A DNA stretch of 64,000 bases. Source: Spirodela intermedia. Taxonomy: Eukaryota; Streptophyta; Magnoliopsida; Alismatales; Araceae. A program made the translations under genes and the position numbers. The notes beneath the pieces are model-generated. The model searched no databases and had not been told where the DNA came from. It saw only the letters and a list, made by a program, of their open reading frames with translations. Shown piece after piece: positions 46,841 through 61,100 of the stretch. Where the stretch lies: the NCBI GenBank assembly GCA_902729315.2, contig LR746265.1, positions 6,118,892 through 6,182,891 of the forward strand, given 5' to 3'. Each line of letters starts with the position of its first letter. The stretch's first letter is position 1.

Positions 46841-48599
46841 ATGGGGAAGGGTGGGGAAGGAGGAGTTGGAGCAGGGAAGAACATGGCTGCCTGGCTGATG
46901 GGCGTCAATACTCTCAAGATCCTCCCCTTTGAGCTCCCTCCGCTCGGTATCAATGCCTCACGAGCTCTGTGTTTCTCTGTGTAGCACTACTGGCAAAGAC
47001 CGTCTGGCGAAAACGCCGTAGGCGATGGCTGTAGTCCCCTTTGACCGTCTGCCTGGCTGTAGTCCTTCCAGAATGCTATATCGCATTCTGAAGGACTACA
47101 GCAAGAAGGAAAATGAAGTCCATACTTTTGTTGTTAGAAGAGAAAATGCTCCATCATAGAGAGTTTTGTTTAGAGTATCGTCGGTTTCAGATCGATGGAG
47201 AACGGTTGTTTCCGTTCTGAATGCCATGAGAAATCGTTTTGCTGTTGCAGATGCGCATGATGTTAGGGTTCGGATGAAGGCCGTGGGCATCTGCGGCAGC
47301 GATGTTCACTACCTCAAGGTGAGAAATGAATCGGAAGAAGGAATGGGGGGAGATCCCCTCGCGTCCTCAGTCTTCGTATGGGGATCTCAGATCCTGAATA
47401 AGTAGTGCGGATTCAAGCTCTGGTTCGTGTTCTAGAGCAGACTCTGAGGTGCGCCGGCTTCGTCGTCAAGGAGCCGATGGTGATTGGGCACGAGTGCGCC
47501 GGGATCGTGGAGGAGGTCGGTAGTGAGGTGAAGTCGCTGGTCGCCGGGGACCGTGTTGCTCTGGAGCCGGGCATCAGCTGCTGGCGGTGCAGCCACTGCA
47601 AAGGCGGTCGCTACAATCTCTGTCCCGACATGAAGTTCTTCGCCACACCTCCTGTCCACGGATCGCTTGCAAACCAGGTCCTCCTCTCTCTCTCTCTACC
47701 AGACATCCTCCTTTGTTGCTTCACATCTTCAGACCTCAGAACGCCATTGACCTTATGTTCTGTTCTGGACACAGGTGGTGCACCCTGCTGATCTCTGCTT
47801 CAAGCTGCCGGCGAATGTGAGCCTGGAAGAAGGAGCAATGTGCGAGCCCCTCAGCGTGGGAGTCCACGCCTGCCGCCGTGCCGAGATCGGCCCGGAGACG
47901 ACGGCGCTCGTCATGGGAGCCGGCCCGATCGGCCTTGTTACGATGCTCGCCGCCCGCGCATTCGGAGCCCCGAGGATCGTCGTTGCCGACGTCGACGGCC
48001 ACCGCCTCTCTGTGGCGAAGTCGCTCGGCGCCGACGAAGTCGTCGTCGTCTCTCCCCACGTCCAGGTTCTTCGCCACCGGCGCCGTCTCTCCGTTCGTCG
48101 ACTCCGAAAAACTGAGCTCTCCTCTTGATTACAGGACGTGGAGGCGGAAGTAGCTCGCATACAGAACGCCATGCGAGGTGAAGTGGACGTCGTCTTCGAC
48201 TGCGCGGGGTTCACCAAGACTATGTCCACAGCCCTCAGCGCCGCCCGCGCCGGCGGGAAGGTCTGCCTGGTGGGGATGGGCCACAACGAGATGACCCTCC
48301 CTCTCACTCCGGCGGCGGCGAGGTAGTCTACTCCCTCCTGCTCCTCCACCGGCAGCATTCTCCTGCCCTAATTCCGCTTTTTCCCCATCAACCTTCCGGG
48401 AAACAGGGAAGTGGACGTGGTCGGCGTCTTCCGGTACAAGAACACCTGGCCTCTGTGCCTGGAGTTCCTGAGCAGCGGGAAGATCGACGTGAAGCCCTTG
48501 ATTACGCACCGGTACGGCTTCTCCCAGCGTGAGGTGGAGGAGGCCTTCGATGTCAGCGCCCGCGGTGGCAGCGCCATTAAGGTGATGTTCAATCTGTGA
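46841..48599 (+). CDS. SDH: Sorbitol (L-iditol 2-) dehydrogenase
   Basis: NAD+-dependent zinc medium-chain dehydrogenase oxidising sorbitol to fructose. Six exons (46841-46946, 47251-47318, 47441-47677, 47775-48065, 48135-48322, 48407-48599) sum to 1,083 bp, 360 residues, the usual length. Catalytic-zinc residues are C50 (GICGSDVH), H75 and E76 (IGHECAG). The structural-zinc lobe is CWRCSHCKGGRYNLC (C105, C108, C111, C119). The Rossmann motif is VMGAGPIGLV, with the conserved acidic VADVD at the end of the second strand, which favours NAD. C-terminal EVDVVGVFRYKNTWPLCLEF and SAIKVMFNL match plant SDH closely. There is no targeting peptide, so it is cytosolic. It reads divergently from RibF and convergently with NRPD1. 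Intron 1 contains a hairpin element. Confidence 0.97.
46985..47102. repeat. Hairpin-forming element with internal direct repeats in SDH intron 1
   Basis: Arms 47056-47076 and 47083-47102 pair over 20 bp with one bulged base and a 6-nt loop (TATATC). Upstream, GACCGTCTG (46998, 47043) and GGCTGTAGTCC (47027, 47055) are repeated directly, and the block opens with CACTACTGGCAAA. It may be a MITE-like or CACTA-end fragment, but I found no matching far terminus or target duplication. Confidence 0.55.
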
Positions 48600-49155
48600 C
48601 CTTTCCCCCACCAACCCCGCCGTTCGAGGTCAACGGTGGAAAAATCATACAGACAAGTAAGCTTTTCTGACTTTCATGGATCAAGTGCGGTTGAAGACTA
48701 CGTATAATTCCCAGTATATCGCCTATATTTTTGGTCGCAACCTTCCCTAGCAGAGACCAACCATCCATATGGAGAGGTGTAGATGGGCATTCAGCCAAGA
48801 TCACTAACATCGTATGGAAGCAAATGTAGCATATATTTCCAAAAGAAAGCCATGATATTTGGACAAAATCACCAGCATGTTTTGGACAAAAAAAATGGAG
48901 GATTAAGATCGGAGTCCCCAAGAAAAACCCACTTGGTCAAATCGGATGGGTTTGATCCTTTTCCTTCTTCCACATCGACAGACGGGATGAAGATGAAGAA
49001 CTCCCGTTGTGTTCTGTATCATCTGAGATTTGGATCTTTGTTCGATGAATGATACCCAGACATCACTGTGGAACTGCAGCTTTACAGGACAGTTGACCAG
49101 ATAATTTATAGAGTCAATGGGGCAGCAGAGGATAGAGATAAAGGTACAAGTGACT
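48600..49155. other. Convergent intergenic region between SDH and NRPD1
   Basis: 556 bp between two stop codons; it should contain both 3' UTRs and polyadenylation signals. No gene was recognised. Confidence 0.6.
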
Positions 49156-52100
49156 TCATGTGGATTTCCTCTTTCTAGCTGATCTCGTGAAATGGGTAGT
49201 TGTTCCTGCTGAATACTTCTCCATGGCACCCTTGAAGCATTTCCAGTATGAGAAATCGTCAGAGGTTCCATCCACCCTTTCCACAACGAAGCAACGCGAC
49301 CCTGGGAACATTGGGTTCTGTCCGATCTGCCATAGTATAGAGAGAGGAGAATGGAAGATATTCAGAGTTTTCGCCACCATATCAAGATCTATGACTGATG
49401 ATTGTATAAATCTACTCTCAGGAAGACTTGGAGAGAAGGGGGAGGGGAAGGAGAGAGAGAGAGAGAGGACACGGATCATATGGAAACAGATAGCACAGAA
49501 TGGGAGTGTAGGGAGGTTTGCCATGCGATCACATAACATTCTTTGAGATCAACAAAGAATAGAGGAAGGAGTGAGCTTTTCCATCCATGATTCCATTTTT
49601 ATGAAGCATAAGTGCGAGAAATGAACATCAGCCCACTTATAATTCGTCTAATGGTAGATACCTTGATTTCTTTGATCCCAGCTCCGATCTTGGCATCCTT
49701 CCTGGGATGGAATCCCAAAGCTTTGACTGCCAGAGACTTGGCTTCTTCTTTTAGATATGCACCCATAGGGTACCTTCAAAGGGGAACTTCAGTGTCAGGT
49801 CACCAGATCCCTGGCTCTAAGCAACTTGAAAGAGAATTAAAGTGGGCGCAAACATTGACTAGGAGCATAATCAAATCAAATTCATAGTTGCACCAAAGGT
49901 ACCATCACTGGCATCATCTCGAATGATCGACACCACAGATTTCATTGACCGCATGCATGAAAAGCCCAAAAATCCTACCTGATTCTTCCACTATGTTATC
50001 CACATTGTAGGGTTTGTCTGGATCATGTTGTCTATGCAATGTGGGTCTTCTACCCCTATCAGTCTCTCCTTCCATCTTCCAAGATTCATAGACGGGGATA
50101 AGAGATCAACAATGTATCAATTCAGATTCCTTCCTAGGAAAGAAGAACTTGGTGGGCTTTGAATCATGTTCTTTAGGACAGGATATGACCATAAATTACG
50201 ACTCGAGGTGGATAAACAAGGCATAAACGATGGGCTGCCCTCTCTTGGTCTGAGAATAAGCAACGGATTCTCCACAACATGCACACCCCTTAAGAACACT
50301 GTTGGGATGCATTCGTAGATAAATTACTCCAAAATAATAACTAAAAAGCGGTGCAACCCTTAAGAAGAAGAAGCTTACGCATGCAATATTTTCCTCAGGG
50401 ATGTAAACAGATGGGTGAACACTCGGATTTCACTGCCACCCACAGATCCATTTGTTGTAATTCGCTTGTCCTGTATGTGAGGCCTCAATAGATCATATGC
50501 CAGTTTGTCATCCTGTTTCTTGGGCAAGCGGTGATCCTGAGATGCCCCCACCATGTTGGCAAATATGCCCTTGTCTTGACTAGCACACTCTTGCCTCAGG
50601 CTTTGATAGACACTCTCCTGCCGACCAAGATTTGGTACCTGAGAAAGAAAATATGTGAAGATGAATGCTTTGGCCAAGACTATGTTCCTAACATTGATTG
50701 TGGATTCATAATCATCGAAGAATGGACTATTTAGGGCTTCCCTCAAGCTTGGAAAAATGGGGGCAATCCTACGTAAATTGTAGCACAGACTGACTTGAGA
50801 CCCAAGAACAGGAGCTGGAACACCTTCATCCACTTCATCGTTGCCAAAGACTTAAAAGAACTGAGGAATAATTTTATATAATTCTAAAAATACACAATAA
50901 AAGAGTTATTTTTTGTGTGTTTATATTCACACAATTCCTCCCATTTAATCCTCCTCCCTCCCCACCTGGGTAGGTAATGTGGAATCAAGCCATTCACTCT
51001 TTCTCCGTTTTTTTTATTAATATTTGCTGCTCTGCTACAACTCTCCCCTTCCCTTTTATTCTTTCATCCCTGACTGAGCCATTCACTCCTCCAGATCTTC
51101 TACTTCAGTTTATATGCAAGAGAAGATTCTCTTCGTTTTCCCCTACCCTGATGATCCGTTCCTAGCTTGCATAACTGCATACAAGAAAGAAAAAGAGACC
51201 CAGTATGGCATTGAGAAGAGAATAATTGGTTTGGCCAACGAGATACATATTCTCCCGTTTGAAAGCTTCTCCACAAATCATGGAAACAACACCTATTGAA
51301 GACCACAAATCAACCCCACAATCATAAGAGTTCATCCGGTTTACCTTTGTGTCCCTATAACGCGACGCCCAAGGAGAAAAAAAATATAACTTTAGATCTG
51401 TGATACCCAGGAGTCCCCAGTTTCTATCTGAAAACTAATGGGAGTATCTTAGACAAAACTACTACAGGTTAGTGAGATAACGACTGAATTTCTCATGCAG
51501 GGGTCTGTTCAATGATCATATGATTTACAACGATCATATGATTTAAAACCCAGGAAGAAGTATTGATCTTATTCTAAAGAACCCACCCACCATGAGAAAA
51601 GTAGGACATACCTTTCTTGAATATAAGAGTTCGAAGGGTCCAGTGGTGCCAAGTGGAGCTTCTTTCCCCCATGCCATAGCGTCCACAGACCCAAGAAGAT
51701 GGTCAACTGCGCCTTTCTTCGCAGCATTTATGAAGTTGCTTTCTGGAGACTGCAGAAGGTGTAAAGAACATTATTATCAGTTAAATTTTATTAAAATATA
51801 TGACCAGGATGACCACATTAACATCAGATACTGACAGAAAAAAATCCTTGCATGAAGGGGGTTGAAAGGGACAACGGGTCCCTTTGCAGCTTCAGTCCTC
51901 GGGCAGTTAAGGCATAAAACTCCCCAGTTGCCGAGAGGCAGTCTGCAACCAGATGCAAGTGTTCCATATGAATTCGTTTTCCGATCTTAACTGTTGCAAT
52001 CTTCAAGTTCTGCATGATGGATCAAGGAGCAAGGGCAGATGGTGACGATCGAAGCAGTAGAGAATATGAAAGCTAAGCATGGGTATAGTGAGGTATCGTA

Positions 52101-55100
52101 CTGCCACAAAATATTTCCATGCAGCATCAACACCATAAGCTTTATATGCAGCGAAGTTACTATCTGGATGGCTGCGCTGCCAGTCGATCAAATCCATCAG
52201 AGGTAAACATGCCTCCTGGAGAAAGCTCCACCCTTTCCCTGCTTTACAGCTTTCTGATAGGATAACCTTCAGAAATAGCCCAGATGAGCCTGGGTAAAGT
52301 CTAGGTGAACGCTGATCGTCCCATCGAATGTCCACCTTCTTGACCTCCAGATATCCTGTAAGAGTATCCAAGTTAAGATATCCTATTGATAGGAAAACTG
52401 AAAGCCCAGGACAGCAGAAAATGCAGCTATGGCAAGTTTATAATGATAGGTTTAGATCAGAAACCCAACGACTGATTGGCCAGCTATGGCAAGTTTCAGG
52501 AAACTGACAGTATTCAACAATGGTTTTTGGACACGATTAAAGTCAGCCTCAGCTCAGTCAAACTATTGGAGATAAAAGGGCGTTTAATCACATTCAATTA
52601 CTAGACAAGCTATTCACAGATTACATGAGTAAAAATTACAAAAATACAGGCCAAAAAAAGATTTAACGCTTGATAATTATGAAATTATGAAATCAAAAAA
52701 ATTGTCAAAGATGATAACGGCAGTCACACTTGGTATTAGCAGTGATAGGCGGTGGTTCTTTGTGGAGGAACATAGCCATGGAAGGAGTAATGGTGCCGTT
52801 GTATGGGGTGATGGGGTGATGGCGGATGATACTGGCGATGAGTGGCAACAGTAGTGGATAGGAGGAAGAATGGCGGCCTGTGGCGACAATAATGGTGGCA
52901 TTTGATAGCCGTAGGTGATGGGCACTTGAAAGATGGAGGGAGATGACAACAGAAAAAAGACATGAAAAATGGTATTGCCAATCTGTGGTAATGGGCTGAA
53001 GGGTAGAGCCCTATGAGAGAAGTGGAAGCATTCTCAGTGCACAGACACATTGGCAAGGTTCCATGGGATTATTAGAAAGGTACAAGCTAGATTATCATAT
53101 GAAGGATTGACAGAATTCAAAACCTCTGGTCTAGAGCAATCATCCCTTTTTAATGCCATATCCCATCAGCCTTTTCAAGCACTATGAAGCAAGAGGAAAA
53201 AAACAAGGACACTAGGTATGGTGATCCTATTTACAGTAAGGATTCTCACCAAAAACAATGCGCGAGATAATCTTTGAGGCATGAATTCTTGTAGATCCAG
53301 AAGAGAAATCGACAAAAAAATGAAGGATTTTGTGAAGGATTTTTTTCTCATTACTTGTTGGGTTGACTAAATTTTGTGAAGGATTTAAGCGAGAGACCAT
53401 TACATAGTGTGACTAAAGAATCATTAGCACAGAATCCACTGAATCTTGTCAGCAGATTGAAAACATGAGCAAAAATTAAAGAAACATATGATATGCTCAT
53501 TTTAACTAAAAATGGGTAGGTAATTGTTGCAAGACTCAGGAAAAAAATGGGAATTGCTAATAGTTCTTCGCAATACCCTTAACAGCAGTCCGAAGAAGTA
53601 GAGGGATCACTGTATTACGTATGTCATCCAGGTCCACAGGGAACCTAGAATTCTCAGCAGTAACTGTGATACAATTTTCCATATCTTGATCCTCGTGTAT
53701 GCCGTCATCTGAACAGTACCTGTTTGCAATCACCCATTACATAACTTGTTTATAATCACAATGTTTTCAATTTGATGCTGAAAACATAGACAAAAAATGC
53801 CAAAAAAAAACAATCACAATGAAAAAACAAGGTATTCAAAACAGAATATTAGAACCTGATTGGGTTTTATATTTTTCGAGAAGATATACTTCTAGGAACA
53901 CTTAACGATAAATGTACCTTCTTGAGATATGCAACTCAGGAAACATGGTGCTTGATTTGTCAGCAGATAATCTGTGCTTCTTGTCAAGTGCATCACTGAT
54001 TGACTTCAGATTTAATCTTTCTTTAAGTAGCCTTTCCTGGGGAAAAAATAAAATCAAAATGAATCACAAAAAGTAAAGCCATTCTGGACGTGAAATATTT
54101 GCAATGAACATAGATGACAATAACCTTATTTACATGGAAATGTGTAATCCATGGGCTGGTTCCCATCTTTGCATTCTGACCAGCATAACTGGCAACCAGG
54201 TGGAATGAAATAAACACGATTCTCAATATCTGCCATATAAAGAGTGAGAAAATAAAAAAGCGAAAATTAACTTACAATATTAGAACTGTAGACACGACAT
54301 CTGAAAGGAGGACTCTTTCAAGGTGCTGCTGTAACTTCAATGCTGCATATTCACAACCATAGTCCCATCTTCTAAGCTTCTGGGACAATACCAATGACAC
54401 AGTCTGCCCAGCTGCAACTCCTTTCTTCCCACACTCAAATACTTTCTGCATACCCCAAATATCATCTTGTCACTAACAACAAGGGATTATGTAATACCTA
54501 GCTAAACTCTGAAAATAAAAATAACATATCCACGCTCATCGAATTATCAAAGATCCGGGATAGCCGCCATTTTTGGAGATATAAATGAGGGAAAAAAAAA
54601 GAGAGAGAAGACAACAGAGTTAACCCGTAAATAAGTGACGAAGGAAGCGCAGATTAATTCGTGGGAATAAGTTGAACATAAGTGTATCATTTGGGAATGA
54701 GTTCAATAATCAAACTAGACAGTATCAATCACTTAGCCATCGATTCCTAGATATGAGACAAAGTAGAAAACTTTTTAGAGCCTCCTTTCGGATGCAACAT
54801 GAAATACGTTTCATCCTCAATTTGGTTCATGTGGATACTTGCAGCCCAACAGAGAAGCAACAATCTCCAACAGAACGATGTGGATCTCCTGCATGGAATT
54901 TATTTCATTAAACGGTTACTTTGTGACGATAGATGATAAAGAAATATAAATATTAAGAGGGCCTAAAGGCAGAATAAATCGGGGACTCATCATTCTTGAA
55001 GCCAATCCAAACAAGGAAGATCAATTTTCTGATTTTCTTGCACGGCAAGAAGTTATGGTGAATTGAACCACGCATCACTTGTTATTCACACATAATGAGT

Positions 55101-58100
55101 ATCATATTTTTTATATCTCACATTTTTTTATGCTCGTCTAGGAAACTGTGACAAGACTCTTAAGATAATCAGATGCTGGTTGGCTCTAAACCATCCCCCA
55201 CTTCAACAAAGTCCACCCTGACCTGATTCTTGGTAAACCCAAGCGATCCTATCCAGACTGCGGTCAGGAATAAACAACAAAAAAAGCATGAAACATGCAT
55301 CAATATGTAAAACTAATGACTCTTCAAGTCAAAGCAATCAGGAACCCCTATTGCTTTGACTTGAAAATTGGAAATTTATTTCAATGATGAGTATGCAAAC
55401 TTCTGTAGACGTTTTCAGAATCATGAAAGTAACAAAAAACCTTTAAGTTTAAGAGAGGAGAGGCTTCAGCATTATTGGATGGTAGTTCTAAAGCACTATA
55501 TGCAGCTTCTGAGATTGAACAAGCAGCCAACGCTCCAATAGGTTGACCACCTTGAACAGGTGTCTCACAATATGCATCTTCGACGGATGTTTTGCAAGGA
55601 ATATCATATGAAAATTTGATTACTTGCTGCCCATAGGAATTTCTCACTGTCTGATCATAAGCAACATAAAGATCTCGCATATAGAACATAAGTTTCCGAG
55701 TCAAAGTCCCAGGAAATTCTGCATTCTCACTAAAGAGATTCATTCGCCCTGATGAAGAGTGAAGAAAACATTCTAATGGATTTAGTCCATCAAGAAAAGA
55801 ACTCTTAATAACAGCATATGAACCACATTTCCGAGTATGATCAGATGTCTCTTGTGCAATCCCATGTAGATCAGACATCTTATACTGATTCCAGTTAGCA
55901 CAAGAAAGCCTAGAAGGTATTTCAAAAGATGCAGCTGAGTATTGTAGACCGAGACACACACTTTGCTCAAGGAACTTTGATAAACTGCCTTTGCTTCCAG
56001 CACGAATCATTGAAAGCAAGGAGTTATTCTTGCTTGCAAATTCTCGCACTAGATACTGAAGTTCAGTAAACACCTCCCTGAATACCGCAAAAGATTTTGA
56101 GTTCGTGACCATACGTTTGCAGTTGAGCATGCGATGAATTTCAACACTAATAGAGTTTGGGATTTCTTCTCGCCCATTACAATCTTTCAAGCGATCCACA
56201 ATCTCTGCGTTCATTAACAAATTGTTCGTATAGCACGCACGATCTGCCTCTCGCAGACCATACTCCACCTCTAGAATCAACTTCTTCCGGTCATAGGAAT
56301 TAGACACAAGGTACATATCCTCTAGAGAAACACTAAGCCCTCTCATAGATATCCATTCACAAAGGATTTCCGCTGCTGAAAAGAAATAGTCAAGAGCCTT
56401 GTCACCGTAACACCTAGAAATTTTAGAAAATAATCCATCAGAAGTATTTCCTAGCCACAAAGATTCAGTAGGAGAAACAAGAACTTCGCCATTGCTGATA
56501 TTTATCGTCATGGAAGGGAGAGAAAATTCCATGTTTTCAGGAAGAATTGCACTGAATAATTGCTGGCCAGTCCAGAGAGGTCCAGTAAGATGAGGAGCCT
56601 TCAAAATTGCAGGATACTGAAGCGATCGTGTAGATGGCATTTGCAATTGCTGAATCTCAGATGTACTAAGGAAAACCATATCCCCCGTGAGTAGATAGGC
56701 AGCAGTTAAGCTATCCTGACTCAAGGGTACGAGGGATCGGCTGTCCTGCCCATTTAATAACTGCTTATTTAAATGAACAAGCTCATTAAGTTCTACCCTT
56801 GAATGGATGGATTGTGGAACATATGCATGTAAGCAGTCCCCGTCAAAATCCCCGTATAGAGGAGCACAACACAGGGGATTTATGGAGAATACCGCAGTTG
56901 TAGGAAGAATTCTAGCAGATAAACCAATGAGGGAATGCTGATGCACAGATGGAGGTCTGTTGACCAACAGAAGATCACCATTTTCCAGAGGTCTATACAG
57001 AACATCACCAATCTGAAGCTCGACTGGATTGGTCAGAGAACATAATCTGGAATTCCTTCTGGCATAAATCGTCCTGTAATTAAGGTACTTATTACAAGTA
57101 CTGTTCCAAATATGCTTGTTGTGGCTTGTTATACCTTCAGGAATAACCAGATGCTTTGAAATTTCTTCAGGGATGCCAATTTCACTTAATCTAACATTGG
57201 GATCACCAACGACAGTCATACGGCACACATGATCTGTCCTTTTACATAAAACTACATCTTTGACCCATCTCAAACCAGAAATACTCGGAGAAGCGCCTCT
57301 GCTTGGAGAATTTTTAGAATGCAACTGAAATTCACAGTACAAATCTCGTAAAATAATGAATGATAATTATATGAGACTACAAATATAGGAGGACGTTACA
57401 CCTGCCTTTGAGAAAGAAAGGCATTCAAGGACCCGAGTAGTACAAACTTCAGGGGGATGCTGCATCACATCCATCTTACTTTTTGTATCAACCAGCCTTT
57501 TATAGGCCTTGGTTCTATCATCCTACATTTCACAAGCAAACTTTCATTACAAAATTTATGTTTGAACTTCTTTTAAAGAACAGACAGAAAATTGGTCAAA
57601 GAAAAGATCAACTTCTTAAAAGTTTGGTGAATGACAAACAATGAAACACCCAGCAAATGAAGAAAACTCACAAATGTAACTTTTGGAGAATCGGAACCAA
57701 AAGTTATTTCTGTCACTCTGCAGCAATTTGGTGTAACAGGAAGGCATGAAAGAAAAAGAAATTCCCGCCTCAAAACAAACTGCTCAATAAACTCTCGGTC
57801 GAGATCTTTCAACAAATAAAAAACCTGTTCATAAGAAGATGATGTTATGTCAGAATGTAGACGATGGAGACAATTGCAGTCACAACAGGACTAGATTATT
57901 GCACACACTGTGAGTACAGTAAGTGACAGGACGTGAAACTTTAATATCACTAAAGCAGCGTAAGTCCTGATAAAAAGCTGAGCAAAAGCGTGTACCTGGG
58001 CCAAATGATGACTGGTTTGAGAAAAGAAAACTAGGTTTATTTTATGAGACTTTGTCTAACCAGAGTTTTGCTATGTGTATGCGTGCCATGTCAAATTCAA

Positions 58101-61100
58101 ACACATCCGACAGAAACTTCATAATGTAGCAAGAACTGACTATCCAGTCCCCCACTATTCATGAGACTGCGACAGGCTAGTGTAAATCAAGACAACGGAC
58201 TGCAAGACGAGAGAGAAGAGGGGAGAAGGTGCATTAATAAATTAGACGTCATATCACCATCTTCACAGCAGATATCATAACAATTGCAGTTCCGGCCGAA
58301 CTGAATCCACTCATTCGAACTTGGGCTGGGCTTTCTGGGATGAAAGTCCAAATTGTCTCAATGCGCCCAGTCTGTCCATTGGTTAGAGTTATTCATTAGA
58401 TAATGTCAATAAAATGCGAAGTAAATCGGTGTGACAGAACCGGACCACTGTTTGAAACTTATGGAGCTTGAACGTGCAATCTTCCACCTTGAAAGGGAAG
58501 TTTCTGACTAACAGCCCTATGATCCCAGAAGAATGTATACGTTTTCTTATGGTGCCCTAACCATAGATCCCGAGATAGGATCAGGTGACAAAATTAGTTA
58601 TCCCTAATCACAGAGAAGACCCCAAATCGGGGATAAAAACTAAAAATATAAAGACTATATATCTTGGAAGGTGCCAATTCCTAATCCGATCCAAATTGGC
58701 AAGTCCCCTCCTGACAGACCAATCCCGCATACCATGTCTGAAACAGCACTCTGTATGATGCTTTGAAGGATTGACATAAATATTGCATGGAAATGTACAT
58801 GGAACATATATGGAATCTGCCATAGCAAGAGTAATCTTGAGCGAAGGTAACGCATCATAGAGTGATAGTCTTCGTTTATGCAATGAACAGAAACAAAAAA
58901 GGCCAAATCACTCAAGTTATGATCTTCTACAATCTAGGTCTCCCTGTTCCGTCATCGGGCTGGGTTATGTTTCCACATTACGCGTATTGAAACAAAATAA
59001 GGAAAAAACTGATTATTTTACTTCAAAAAAGCTGAGAAGGAAAACTTTGGTAATTACTTGGACCAGCATAGGGATATTAGTCCACTCCTAATAACTATGA
59101 AGTCATGAAAGTAGGAAAAATCAACATTATACAATAATATAATGCATATGAACATGTGTATTTTGATAACAAGCAAATTAGACTTAAATTATTTCTCATC
59201 TCTGCATCTATCAATATGTTTTGGTTGCATCAAGACATGCCCTGTACAGATCCTGTGCTCTATTTGAGCAATTAGATCTGGGGGGACAATCCTCTTTCCA
59301 ACATCCATTTTTCAGGCATGCAAAACCACAACATGCCAGAGATATTCATTAGACTAATATATTACTCTAGGAAATTTAGATAACCAACTGAAAAGTTCAT
59401 TTGAAGAGAAAAGAAAAAGGGACTAGGCAAGGGGCGATCGGTGCTACCTGCGATGGAGAAAGCATAACCTTTGATCTTCTGGGAACTTCCAGTTGTACAT
59501 CCTTTGGGATGAAGTCCCAGTAATCTTTAGGCAATACGTAACACGAATCTTTCTTCTTGAACTTTTTTAGTAAGTTTGTATTACACTCCACAAATATACT
59601 TCCACTATTGGACTTCTCTTTCAAAACTTTAAACTTCATTGAAGGATACCATTCCTTTGAGTAACTCTTTCTCTGAAATAAATGGGATACTTTCGATATA
59701 CAGCACAGCTAATTAAATGAACATTCAACTGAATCACAACACTTACACTACAATATTTGCAACGTAATTGATCATCTAGCAACGCCTGTTTGTGTGAAAT
59801 TTTGCGCCAGCTCTGTTTCAAGCATAATACATCAAGAACTGCATCTGATGCAATCAATACGACAGGTAACGCAGGAAACTCGAAGGAAAGTATTCTCTAA
59901 CGTCATTGTCAATAATTCTTGTATTTAAGCTCATGTGATTGAATGGTAAAATATATGAAATGCAGGTTTTTGCCTCACATTAAAATCGATGTGAATACCA
60001 AAAATTCAGTCATTGTCTAGATGACATTACCTATGAGTTAAAATAAGGAAGCGTAACCATCAAGAATAAAAGAAAATATTTCATGCTTGTCTACACCAGG
60101 AAAGAGCCTATAATACAGACAGGTAAAATGTAAAAAGGGGGGGGGGGGGATAAAGTTATCCTATCTCACATCCAAAAGCATATTTCTCAATATTTGTTCA
60201 GTAATGAACTATATACTTTCAGGCCTTCTGTTACATCAAAAAGGTAATGGAATACTAACCTCTCTTTTACCAATAATGATAATCAAACTAACAATACACA
60301 CTTTTTGAAGGCTTGATTGTGAGGGAAACTCTGACGTCCCAAAATCCAACTAATTACAAGGTTTAAACGACTAATTTGGTCATTTTTTAATCAGCTAGCA
60401 TATTGCAGAAAGTTTCTTCCTTCGGCTGTGGTTAACTTATTTCGGACAGCAAATTCTTTACTTAACGCATTTCCCCTGCTCCTAAAACAAGCTCTATCTG
60501 TTCATATGGGGATGCATTTCTCCATGACATGCAAACTCAGCCAAAAGTTTACCAGATTTAATCCTGCTGTCTCAAATGAGACTAGGCCAAAAGACAGCAG
60601 CTATACCAGATACAATCCGAATGCAAGACTTTCTTCAGCTAAAGGTCATAGCAATTGAGAGTTTTTTGTACTGTTTGCATTCTCAATTAAACAGAATCAC
60701 CACTTTTAAATCATCCGACTGAACCAATGGATTCAAGCCAGAATGGAGTATGGAGCCTGCCAAACTACAAACAGTTGTTACATGTTTGACTGAACCGGAC
60801 GCATATCAGATCTCAGAAAAGCAAAAGTCAATATGACTTGTACACAAACCCTTTTCAATATACCACGGTTATCGTTACTAGAGTAATTTGAATATTTCAA
60901 ATGGCATACATGCAATTCAGTTTGTAAAACATATTGAGCAAAAATACTCCCAAGGGCACACTGAAATAGGAATCACTGGATCACTTACAACATGAAGTTT
61001 ATACCTGACCTTTGCCTGCATACTTTGCTTTGTTGGATTTGCATCCAGGGCAAAATTGGTTCAAGATCTGAGCAATTTCTTTAACAAAATAAGGATGAAA

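Noticed and set aside
49327-49414. Extension of the last NRPD1 exon to an acceptor at 49414
   Set aside because: It also keeps phase, but the separate exon 49662-49773 (LGFHPRKDAKIGAGI) supplies the family sequence at this point, so the exon starts at 49326.
49160-49546. 128-codon plus-strand frame
   Set aside because: Antisense to the last NRPD1 exon, which has clear DeCL-domain similarity.
50117-50299. 60-codon minus-strand frame in an NRPD1 intron
   Set aside because: The flanking exons 50379-50638 and 49662-49773 join in phase to give ILHAYPMG, consistent with the family, leaving no room for it.
52677-53056. Minus-strand frames rich in His, Ser and Pro within NRPD1
   Set aside because: They lie in the intron between exons 52102-52355 and 53577-53719 and derive from short degenerate repeats.
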